Source of the DNA: Chitinophagaceae bacterium | GTDB taxonomy: Bacteria; Bacteroidota; Bacteroidia; Chitinophagales; Chitinophagaceae | NCBI GenBank assembly: GCA_023251255.1 | Contig: JAHEZD010000041.1 | Coordinates: 1-47,280, forward strand | Direction: 5' to 3' | Length of the DNA stretch: 47,280 bases | Part shown: positions 8,641-15,104 of the stretch, in pieces | Position numbering within the stretch: position 1 is the stretch's first letter | How the letters are laid out: every line of letters starts with the position of its first letter | Position numbers and translations under genes: made by a program | The notes under the pieces: model-generated | Database searches by the model: none | Told to the model about the DNA's origin: nothing | What the model saw: the letters and a program-made list of their open reading frames with translations, nothing else

Positions 8641-9480
8641 AGTACAGTTGGTTAAGTTTTAAGATTTGGTTCGGAAAAATAGGCATTAAATCATTTCACG
8701 GGGCAAAAGTTTTATGGGGAAGGTATAGGGCGGAAGGTTTAAGGCATGGGGCAGAAAGATTGGGGGTGAAGGTTAATTGGAGGAGGAGGGGGAAGATTTC
8801 TGATTTGGGAGGGAAGGGGTTAACTGGTTAATTGGTTAATTGGGGAGGATGGAGAAGATTTAGGATTTCTGACTTATGATGTATAGGGATGGAGGAGGGG
8901 AAGATTTCCGATTTGGGATTTCTGATTATCGGAGCGAAGAGGCAGGGAGGATTCCTGATTTATGGCGTGTAGGGATGAGGTAGTGGGAAGATTTCTGATT
9001 TCTGATTTGAGATTTCTGATTATCGGAGCGAAGGGGAGTAGGGAAGATTTTTGATTTATGGTATGGGGATGTATATGGGTCATGTATGCTTCATGTATGG
9101 GACGTGTACGGGACATATATGGGAAAAACATGGGAGAGATATGGGACATCTATGGGAGAAGTATAGGACACAGGGCGGCAGAGGTCGGTCATGCCATGCA
9201 TTATGCCTACAGGGTGCGGGCAGTAGTTCTGTTTGGGTGAAGGATACAGAAAATGCACAATTCAGCCACAGTTCACCACAAAAATGTGGTTTAATGTGGT
9301 TAAGCTGTGGTTTTGGTGCCTGCAAAACGATTGCTAGGTGGCAGTGAAATGGGTGTTTGGCCAACCATTGGCAATGGGCCAATGTGGGTAATGATGGAGC
9401 AAAAACCGTGCTGTGAAAGGGGTGTTTGGGTAGTGGATTGAAAAAATTTTTGAGGCCAGGTGAAAAAGGCGTAAAGGGCA
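8641..9480. other. Long non-coding spacer, purine-rich low-complexity DNA
   Basis: No convincing gene on either strand. From about 8700 to 9060 the plus strand is strongly G/A-rich and made of variants of GATTTCTGATTT, GGAGGA and TTAATTGGTTAATTGG. A 23-nt unit occurs twice, at 8917-8939 and 9011-9033, 94 bp apart. From 9060 to 9180 there is a run of ATGGG/TATGGGA variants. The open frames here are compositional artefacts. Confidence 0.75.
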
Positions 9481-9481
9481 T

Positions 9482-9811
9482 TTGTTTATTAATGGGGACG
9501 TGGCTGAACAGCATAAAGTCGGGACTAATGGGAACAGGTATTGCAGCCAGTTACAAACTGGCCTTATTAGGAATCCGGAGTTAGCTGGGCACATAGCTTT
9601 TCACCAAACTCCGGATAGCCTCCGGTTTAATCTGCACGACAGACTAATGGGAGATTGGACGAAAACAGTTACTAACACGGTAATGTCCAAAGGGAACTCA
9701 TGTAATATCAGGTCTGATGCGGAAGTAATTGAACTTTTTGTAATTCTATTAGGCAGCAATGCTGAAATTTCCCACCATCCAAATACCTTAGCGTTAACTG
9801 TAACATTATAA
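9482..9811 (+). pseudogene. Possible 3' remnant of a gene upstream of the SUFU gene
   Basis: An open frame of 109 codons ends at 9811, two bases before the SUFU ATG at 9814. The last 60-70 residues (LRFNLHDRLMGDWTKTV... DAEVIELFVILLGS) have ordinary protein composition, while the first part overlaps inverted repeats and looks non-coding. Tight spacing to the SUFU gene suggests the tail of an upstream partner whose 5' part has been lost. I recognise no family. It could also be a chance frame. Confidence 0.3.
9573..9616. repeat. 10-bp perfect inverted repeat upstream of the SUFU gene
   Basis: ATCCGGAGTT (9573-9582) and AACTCCGGAT (9607-9616) are exact inverted copies with a 24-nt spacer. A second inverted repeat, GCCAGTT-ACA-AACTGGC (9546-9562), lies just before it. 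There is no T-rich tail, so it is not an obvious terminator. It could be a recombination or operator site, or the relic of an element end. Confidence 0.55.
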
Positions 9812-9813
9812 TT

Positions 9814-10569
9814 ATGGCAGAACAAGAATACTCTGATGCAGGTGATCCCATATATCGTTATGACGATGTAAAACCTAAGGAATTCATGCCTGCAATTGGT
9901 GACCAACAAAATATCGAAGCAATTTCCGAGCATATTGAAAAGCATGTTGGTAAAATTGAGGTTGTCTTTCATGAAATTATCTCAGACCTGGTCCATATTG
10001 ATGTCCATTGGGTAAAACCAACAGTGCAGTTCCCTTTTCATACGCTGGTGACCTCTGGAATGAGTGATAAACCAATGACAGTGCCTAAAGGACTTGAGGG
10101 CTACCAATATGTTGAGGTCTGCATCCTGCTTCCGGATAATTGGCAAATTGATGGGACCAGCTATTTGATAATGGAGGAGGCCTTTAAAAATGAAAATAAC
10201 TATTGGCCGGTACGTTGGTTGAAAAACATTGCCCGTTTCCCCCATAGGTTTGACACTTGGGTGGGACATGGCCATACCATACCAAATGGAGAAAATGCTG
10301 ACCCGTTTGCCGACAATACAGCACTTGGTTGCATGATCCTATTCCCTAGCCTTAGCCTCGGGAGCAAGTTTTTCAGTTTGAAAATAGATGAGCATAAAAC
10401 CATCCATTTTTATTGCTTGTATCCAATTTATAAGGAAGAAATGATGTTTAAATTGAAAAACGGTTCAGGTGCACTGCTAGACAAGTTTGAGAAATTTAAG
10501 CTTACCGACATAGTTGATGTTGACAGAAGAAACACATGTGCTAAAAAGGGTTTCTGGGGATTGTGGTAA
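9814..10569 (+). CDS. Suppressor-of-fused (SUFU) domain protein, probable immunity-type protein
   Basis: 251 residues. The block LVHIDVHWVKPT (about 59-70) and TLVTSGMSDKPM (77-88) is the signature of the SUFU domain (PF05076), followed by EGYQYVEVCILLPDNW. The C-terminal KLTDIVDVDRRNTCAKKGFWG also fits bacterial members. In bacteria SUFU proteins are often found beside polymorphic toxins and are proposed to be immunity proteins. That role is an inference here because no intact toxin gene is adjacent. Codon usage is more A/T-rich at third positions than in the transporter genes to the right, which is consistent with an accessory, transferred gene. A 50-bp palindrome starts 67 bp after its stop. 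Confidence 0.9.
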   Translation: MAEQEYSDAGDPIYRYDDVKPKEFMPAIGDQQNIEAISEHIEKHVGKIEVVFHEIISDLVHIDVHWVKPTVQFPFHTLVTSGMSDKPMTVPKGLEGYQYVEVCILLPDNWQIDGTSYLIMEEAFKNENNYWPVRWLKNIARFPHRFDTWVGHGHTIPNGENADPFADNTALGCMILFPSLSLGSKFFSLKIDEHKTIHFYCLYPIYKEEMMFKLKNGSGALLDKFEKFKLTDIVDVDRRNTCAKKGFWGLW

Positions 10570-10635
10570 AAAGACTAGTGAGAGCTGGGAAAAACTAATG
10601 TCCGGAATAAAAACTTAAAAAATGTTAGAAGAAAA

Positions 10636-10685
10636 TGTAAACCTTTTTTTGTAAACTTTTAAAAGTTTACAAAAAAAGGTTTACA
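10636..10685. repeat. 50-bp perfect palindrome
   Basis: Positions 10636-10660 are the exact reverse complement of 10661-10685 with no loop. Each arm contains two staggered GTAAAC motifs separated by a T run (GTAAACC then seven T then GTAAAC). It could form a cruciform in DNA, or a 25-bp hairpin in RNA that terminates the SUFU transcript. It also forms the upstream boundary of the coding remnant that ends at 10888. Confidence 0.9.
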
Positions 10686-10888
10686 AAAAAAAGCAGTGCA
10701 TCTTCTTCTATTTGTGGACCAGCAAGGGAAGGTGGGTTGAATGGGTATCTGGGAGTCTTTATTCAGGCTCAACTGGTGCTCATCAAACAGCAATACAAAA
10801 AGCGAGTAATTTAAAGCCAAATGATTCTAGGTTTTCTTTTACCCCAGGTAGAGCAACAACGAAACCTAAACAAGTGATTGTCAACTAA
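10655..10888 (+). pseudogene. C-terminal coding remnant, possibly a toxin tip
   Basis: A frame without a start codon is open from 10655 to a TAA at 10886-10888. It encodes an ordinary-looking protein tail with WTSKGRWVEWVSGSLYSGS, GAHQTAIQKASNLKP and RFSFTPGRATTKPKQVIVN. The stop is 10 bp before the ATG of a small secreted protein (10899), as in an operon. The 5' part is cut off at the palindrome. I do not recognise the domain. The context (neighbouring SUFU gene, tight downstream gene) suggests the displaced C-terminal end of a polymorphic toxin. Confidence 0.5.
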
Positions 10889-10898
10889 AAAGATTCCC

Positions 10899-11386
10899 AT
10901 GAAACTATTTATTCTCCTTGTCAATGTCTTATTCGGCATTAGTGTGTTTGCTCAAGAAGTGAACATCCCAGTTTCTGCCGCTGAAAAATACTTTGTTACG
11001 AGTACAACAATCTACCGAGATTCAGTTTTAAATGATGGTATCACACATGGTATTCAAGGTCTTTGGGTCACATTGTATGCTGTTAAATATAACCTTGAGA
11101 AAAAGAGGTTAGATTGATTGGAAAGGTTAGTGTAGCTCGTGGAAATCCTAATCCCACGTCAGGAATCCCTAGAATTGACATTGTTCATGCAGAGAAAAGG
11201 GACAGCATTTTTGTAGACTTAGCTAAATTGTCATCAACATCATTTGATTCAGAGTATTTAAGTAACAACGGTTTTTTTGATATTCGGGTGAATGTGGGTA
11301 AGAAGAAATCTATATTTTTTTTAAACCCAGTATTTTTTGTTGAGGAATTTAAGGTTGAAGATTTGATTACTAATGAAGTTAAATAA
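10899..11386 (+). pseudogene. Small secreted protein gene split by a frameshift
   Basis: The first frame starts at the ATG at 10899 with a signal peptide (MKLFILLVNVLFGISVFAQ) and stops at 11117. The second frame, open past 11102, continues to a stop at 11386. The frames join naturally at a run of five A (11100-11104) if one base is restored or the ribosome slips by -1, giving about 162 residues. The rebuilt middle part (RLIGKVSVARGNPNPTSGIP... NNGFFDIRV) resembles a carboxypeptidase-regulatory-like beta-sandwich, but weakly. It may be an exported immunity protein for the remnant just upstream. An alternative GTG start at 10878 overlaps the upstream frame and is less likely, since it would put residues in front of the signal peptide. 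A sequencing error is the main alternative to a real lesion. Confidence 0.6.
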
Positions 11387-11421
11387 GTCTTTTGACCACT
11401 AGGTTCATGGGAAAAATAGTA

Positions 11422-11443
11422 AAGCCACTCGATTGGGTGGCTT
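11422..11443 (+). terminator. Terminator hairpin after the split secreted gene
   Basis: 9-bp stem AAGCCACTC/GGGTGGCTT (11422-11430 and 11435-11443, one G-U pair) with a 4-nt loop, followed by CCTTGTTTTA. It lies 36 bp after the stop at 11386. Confidence 0.6.
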
Positions 11444-11519
11444 CCTTGTTTTAGTTGGCTAACTGGGTAGTGTATCAAAATAGTTGGTTTTAAGTAATAC
11501 ACATAAAATAATGCATTTC

Positions 11520-11552
11520 AGGAGGCTGTGAAAACAGCCTCCTTTTATTTTA
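11520..11552 (+). terminator. Second strong rho-independent terminator
   Basis: Perfect 10-bp stem AGGAGGCTGT/ACAGCCTCCT (11520-11529 and 11534-11543) closed by a GAAA tetraloop, followed by TTTATTTTA. It forms a tandem pair with the hairpin at 11422 and closes the accessory patch. Confidence 0.85.
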
Positions 11553-11632
11553 TGGTAAATACATCTCAATCTTTAACATCCCGATGCACTGGCAATTCGG
11601 CAGCAAAACAAGCAGTGCTGCTGTAAATTTCA

Positions 11633-11676
11633 AGTACGGCCTTAGTACGGACATAGTACACCTTGAGTACGGAAAC
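11633..11676. repeat. Four AGTAC(GG) units at exact 11-bp spacing
   Basis: AGTACGG begins at 11633, 11644 and 11666, with a variant AGTACAC at 11655. The spacing is exactly 11 bp, close to one helical turn, so all copies face the same side of the DNA. It could be a protein-binding array or a simple slipped microsatellite. Confidence 0.7.
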
Positions 11677-11694
11677 AGCATTCCAAAATCACAC

Positions 11695-11726
11695 AAACTG
11701 CTACTGCAATAGTGGCAGTTTTTATT
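11695..11726 (+). terminator. Terminator-like hairpin upstream of the symporter gene
   Basis: 11-bp stem AAACTGCTACT/AGTGGCAGTTT (11695-11705 and 11711-11721, one G-U pair) with a 5-nt loop and a TTATTT tail. No confident gene lies directly upstream on the plus strand, so it may end read-through or belong to a lost gene. Confidence 0.45.
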
Positions 11727-12064
11727 TCAGATGGCAAAGCCTGCCTGCTTCGAGTCGGAAAGCGAAAAGGTGCACCTGGTTGGTTCCCCCCTGATACCCA
11801 AGGGCAGCGGCATAGCGCAGGCGGTGGTAGGCGCGGGCAAGGTCATCAAGGTGGTAACATACCAGATTATCTGGTTCCATGGAGTGCAAGCTTAGCTGGG
11901 CAAATAGCAAAAAAGGGTGTAGCCTGTAAAATGGCATTCAGCAGTTCCATTTGCAATGACCCTAAAGGGTGCAGGGCATCCGATAATTGAAATTCCAGCA
12001 GAAATGGCGATTGGCTACTTGCATTAATTGCTATATTGCCACACCAATTAAAAAAACTGCTTGC

Positions 12065-13336
12065 ATGGCTACAGCACATAACGTAACTGCCCCTAAAAAA
12101 AATAGGCTCACCCTTTGGATACTGGTGGCCATGGTTTTGGGAATTGGTATTGGCTATTGGGTGCATGAGCAGGGTTCTCCAACGGTTATCAAGGGCTTTT
12201 CTGCCAATATCAAACTGCTGAGCACCATTTTCATCCGCCTTGTCCAAATGATCATTGCCCCCTTGGTGTTTACCACATTGGTGGTGGGCATTGCCAAACT
12301 GGGCGACCTGAAGACGGTGGGCCGTGTGGGTGGCAAGGCCATTTTATGGTTTGTGACGGCATCATTGGCTTCCTTGCTGCTGGGCCTGGTACTGGTGAAC
12401 TTCTTCAAGCCGGGGCAGTACATCAGTTTGACCCAGCAGGATACGGAGGGCCTGAAGGACCTGATGACCAAGCAGACCTCCTTCTCCGTTCAGAACTTTA
12501 TTGAGCATGTGATACCGAAAAGCTTTATTGAGGCCATGGCCAATAATGAGATACTGCAGTTGGTGGTGTTCTCCATTTTCTTTGGTGTGGCCACGGCTTC
12601 CTTGGGCGATTATGCCAAACCGTTGATCAAGGCTTTGGAAGTGGCGTCGCATATCATCCTGAAAATTGTGGGCTATGTAATGAACTTTGCGCCACTGGGC
12701 GTATTTGGTGCCATTGCTGCCGTGGTGGCCTCGAAGGGGCTGGAGATTTTTGAGTTCTACATCAAATACTTTGCTTTCTTCCTGATCGGTATTGCCACCC
12801 TCTGGATTGTTCTGCTGACAGTTGGCTTCATCATTTTAAAGGGGAGGCTGAGGGAACTGCTGACGAGGATCGGCAACCCGTTGCTGATTGCCTTCAGTAC
12901 CACCAGCAGCGAAGCGGTGTTCCCGAAACTGACGGAGGAACTGGAGAGGTTTGGCTGCAAGGACAAAATAGTGGCTTTTGTGCTGCCATTGGGCTATTCC
13001 TTCAATCTGGATGGCAGCATGATGTACATGACTTTTGCCAGCATTGCAATTGCGCAGGTGTACAATGTGCCGATTGCGCATGATATTCCGATGCAGTTGT
13101 CCATGCTGCTGGTGCTGATGCTGACCAGCAAGGGCATTGCGGGGGTGCCAAGGGCATCGTTGGTAGTGGTACTGGCAACCTGTGCCATGTTCAACATTCC
13201 GCCGATTGGGGTGGCGCTGATACTGCCGATTGACCATTTCTGCGACATGTTCAGGACGGCTACCAATGTTATCGGCAATGCGCTGGCCACCAGTGTGGTG
13301 AGCAAATGGGAGGGGGAACTGGAGGAGGCCAAATAA
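12065..13336 (+). CDS. Dicarboxylate/amino acid:cation symporter (DAACS family, GltP/DctA-like)
   Basis: 423 residues from the ATG at 12065. A longer frame back to a TTG at 11987 would add 26 residues of non-membrane sequence rich in Cys and Lys, which is not family-like. The protein begins MATAHNVTAPKKNRLTLWILVAMVLGIGIGYWV, then IKLLSTIFIRLVQMIIAPLVFTTLVVGIAKLGD, the standard opening of the family. The re-entrant loop AFSTTSSEAVFPKLTEELERFG and the helix LPLGYSFNLDGSMMYMTFASIAIAQ hold the substrate and cation site. It imports C4-dicarboxylates or glutamate/aspartate with Na+ or H+; the sequence does not settle which. A repeat element (13365) follows 28 bp after the stop. Confidence 0.97.
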   Translation: MATAHNVTAPKKNRLTLWILVAMVLGIGIGYWVHEQGSPTVIKGFSANIKLLSTIFIRLVQMIIAPLVFTTLVVGIAKLGDLKTVGRVGGKAILWFVTASLASLLLGLVLVNFFKPGQYISLTQQDTEGLKDLMTKQTSFSVQNFIEHVIPKSFIEAMANNEILQLVVFSIFFGVATASLGDYAKPLIKALEVASHIILKIVGYVMNFAPLGVFGAIAAVVASKGLEIFEFYIKYFAFFLIGIATLWIVLLTVGFIILKGRLRELLTRIGNPLLIAFSTTSSEAVFPKLTEELERFGCKDKIVAFVLPLGYSFNLDGSMMYMTFASIAIAQVYNVPIAHDIPMQLSMLLVLMLTSKGIAGVPRASLVVVLATCAMFNIPPIGVALILPIDHFCDMFRTATNVIGNALATSVVSKWEGELEEAK

Positions 13337-13364
13337 TTTTATTTGACTATCGGATGATATTAAC

Positions 13365-13537
13365 AACTGATGTCACGCAAATATTTATAGGAATAATATC
13401 AGCCTGGCTCTTGAAAGCGATTTTGGTTTCCAAAAGGGTTTCGACAGGTTGAAAATCCCGACTATTCGGGGCTCAACCCCGATGGAAATCGGGGCAGGCT
13501 CTGACATCAGTATATAGAATTTTGCGTAACGTCAGTT
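13365..13537. repeat. TGATGTTACGC element, copy C (173 bp)
   Basis: 17-bp terminal inverted repeats (13365-13381 and 13521-13537) with two mismatches. The core shares GGTTTCCAAAAGGGTTTCGA with copies D and E. It also carries an inserted module (CCCGACTATTCGGGGCTC, then CCCCGAT-GGAA-ATCGGGG). It fills most of the space between the symporter stop (13336) and the DedA ATG (13556), so any DedA promoter must be in or beside it. Confidence 0.85.
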
Positions 13538-13555
13538 AACCATTAAGATCGAACA

Positions 13556-14506
13556 ATGAAACATACAATGAAGCTTGGACTGGGACTGGTATTCCTTGCA
13601 ATGGTGCTTTCCATGAAATGCCTGGCCAATGACAGCATCCGCATTGTACTGCAGAGCCAGTACAATGCCAAGATAAAAGCGGCCAATGTGCATATCAATA
13701 ACGATACCACCACTTTCCTTTCCGATGACAGCGGGGAAGCGGTTATCCATGCAACGGCCAATGACAGCATCCGGATTTCAGGCATCAACTATGTAACCAC
13801 TGTGGTGGCGGTGAAGAACATACCGGCCAATAGGATCGTGACCGTAAAAAAAGAATTCAGTTGGAAGGACCTGCTGACACCGATGTTCTACATCATCAAT
13901 GGCGGGCTCTGGTTCCTGCTGTTTGTGGTGTTTGCGGAAACAGGCCTGTTTGTGGGCTTCTTCCTGCCCGGTGATAGCCTGCTGTTTGTGGCTGGTATCT
14001 ACAGTGCGGAAATCATTGGGAACATCTTCCCCTTTGTACACAATGAATACCTGCACCTGTTCTTTTTGTGGATACTGCTTTCCGGGGCCGGGATACTGGG
14101 CAATACTTTCGGTTACCGGTTTGGCAAAAAGGTAGGGCCTACCATTTACCATTGGAAGGACAATATACTCTTCAAGCAGAAATACCTGCGGCAGGCGCAT
14201 GATTTCTATGAGAAGCATGGGGTGGTGGCCATTATTATTGCCAGGTTCCTGCCCATCATCCGAACATTTGCCCCCATTGTGGCCGGTATTGTGGAAATGG
14301 ACAAGAAGAAGTTCAGGTACTATAATATACTTGGTTGCTTGGCTTGGGTATTCAGCATGCTGGTGGCGGGGCATTTTTTGCAGAAATGGATACTGAGCCA
14401 GTTCCATTTTGACCTGCGGGAACATTTGGAAGTGATTGTGATAGGGATTGTGCTGGTGACCACTGCGCCAATTATTTTGAAGTTGGTGACGGGGAAGAAG
14501 AAATAG
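13556..14506 (+). CDS. DedA-family membrane protein with extra N-terminal exported domain
   Basis: 316 residues. Residues 1-24 form a signal peptide or first membrane segment (LGLGLVFLAMVLSMKCLA). Residues about 25-95 form a small beta-rich domain with the pattern IKAANVHINNDTTTFLSDDSGEA, like a carboxypeptidase-regulatory or Ig-like fold. The DedA (SNARE-associated) core follows: AETGLFVGFFLPGDSLLFVAG (128-147), LGNTFGYRFGKKVG (181-194) and ARFLPIIRTFAPIVAG (229-244), all diagnostic. DedA proteins are linked to lipid-carrier or phospholipid translocation and membrane homeostasis. Typical members are about 200-220 residues without such a front domain, so this is an unusual fusion. A second in-frame ATG at 13568 is also possible as start. 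Confidence 0.94.
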   Translation: MKHTMKLGLGLVFLAMVLSMKCLANDSIRIVLQSQYNAKIKAANVHINNDTTTFLSDDSGEAVIHATANDSIRISGINYVTTVVAVKNIPANRIVTVKKEFSWKDLLTPMFYIINGGLWFLLFVVFAETGLFVGFFLPGDSLLFVAGIYSAEIIGNIFPFVHNEYLHLFFLWILLSGAGILGNTFGYRFGKKVGPTIYHWKDNILFKQKYLRQAHDFYEKHGVVAIIIARFLPIIRTFAPIVAGIVEMDKKKFRYYNILGCLAWVFSMLVAGHFLQKWILSQFHFDLREHLEVIVIGIVLVTTAPIILKLVTGKKK

Positions 14507-14589
14507 GGGGGATTTGGGATTGCTGATTTATGATTTATGATTTGTGATTTATGATTGCTGATTTGGAGGACGGAGGAGGATTTAAGATT

Positions 14590-14692
14590 TGATGTTACGC
14601 AAATATTTATGGGAGTAATGTCTGCCTGAGACTCGAAGGCAATCTGGTTTCCAAAAGGGTTTCGACAGGCTCAACCTGACATCGGTTATTAT
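14590..14692. repeat. TGATGTTACGC element, copy D (truncated right end)
   Basis: It begins TGATGTTACGCAAATATTTATGGG and follows the consensus through GGTTTCGACAGGCTCAACCTGACATC. It then jumps directly to GGTTATTA. Compared with copy A, about 25 bp including the right inverted end are missing, between two short ACATCAG-type direct repeats. Confidence 0.8.
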
Positions 14693-14953
14693 TTTTGATT
14701 GCTGATTTGGAGGACGGAGGAGGATTTGAGATTTGAGATTTATGATTTGGAAGGATAGAGGAGGATTTAAAATTTCTGATTACTGGCTGATGTTACGCGA
14801 AAGATTGTGGGAATAATGTCAGCCTGAGGGATGTCATAGTGAGCTTGCCGAACTACCCGAAGGCAATCTGGTTTCCAAAAGGGTTTCGACAGGCTCAACC
14901 TGACATCGGTTATTATTTTTGATTGCTGATTTGGAGGACGGAGGAGGATTTGA
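14634..14953. repeat. 96-bp perfect direct repeat (two copies, 224 bp apart)
   Basis: Positions 14634-14729 and 14858-14953 are identical. Each runs from CGAAGGCAATCTGG in the element core, across the element end, into the GATTGCTGATTTGGAGGACGG low-complexity DNA. The repeat joins element sequence with flanking sequence, so this block was copied as a unit after the truncated element formed. Confidence 0.85.
14787..14915. repeat. TGATGTTACGC element, copy E (truncated right end)
   Basis: It starts CTGATGTTACGCGAAAGATTGTGGG and carries an extra ATGTCATAGTGAGCTTGCCGA module. It ends at the same GACATCGGTTATTA junction as copy D, lacking the right inverted end. It shares the 96-bp perfect repeat with copy D. 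Confidence 0.8.
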
Positions 14954-15104
14954 AATTTATGATTTGTGATTTATGATTTGGGAGGGCGGAGGAAGATGTA
15001 TGATTTGTGATGTATGATTTAAGAGAAAGGAGAAGGATTTATGGTTTTTGGTTGAAACACGGCTTAAGGGATTGTCTAGGACAAAACTAAACACACTTAA
15101 AACA

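Larger units (their letters stand above)
11553..12064. other. Non-coding spacer with AGTACGG repeats; no gene supported
   Basis: This stretch holds four AGTAC-starting units 11 bp apart (11633-11672) and a hairpin with a T tail (11695-11721). Between 11727 and 12000 there are competing open frames on both strands. A minus-strand frame near 11722-11880 (DDLARAYHRLRYAAALGYQ) and a plus-strand frame (HLVGSPLIPKGSGIAQAVV) both look protein-like, and neither has a recognisable family. One may be a decayed gene, but I cannot decide which. Confidence 0.6.
14507..15104. other. Non-coding spacer built of repeats
   Basis: It contains two shortened TGATGTTACGC elements (14590, 14787), separated by GATTTATGATTT and GGAGGACGGAGGAGG low-complexity DNA. 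A perfect 96-bp direct repeat is present. An apparent 5' extension of the MFS gene from 15048 runs into this region and is not supported. No other gene is seen. Confidence 0.8.

Noticed and set aside
9051-9350. 98- and 60-residue open frames with repeated ATGGG
   Set aside because: They arise from low-complexity TATGGGA repeats and have no domain or normal composition.
9540-9620. Possible integron attC site
   Set aside because: Paired inverted repeats near GTTAGCT recall an attC, but the core sites do not fit the RYYYAAC/GTTRRRY pattern, and no integrase or cassette array is present.
11095-11110. Programmed -1 frameshift
   Set aside because: The site reads G AAA AAG and lacks the full A AAA AAG heptamer and an evident stimulatory structure. 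A base loss or sequencing error is simpler.
11712-12060. Small genes before the symporter on either strand
   Set aside because: Competing frames on both strands look equally protein-like, none has a recognised family or convincing start, and they conflict with each other. Kept only as an undecided spacer.
15048-15104. Longer start for the first MFS transporter
   Set aside because: The added 19 residues come from repeat-flank DNA, and the paralogue aligns from the ATG at 15105.
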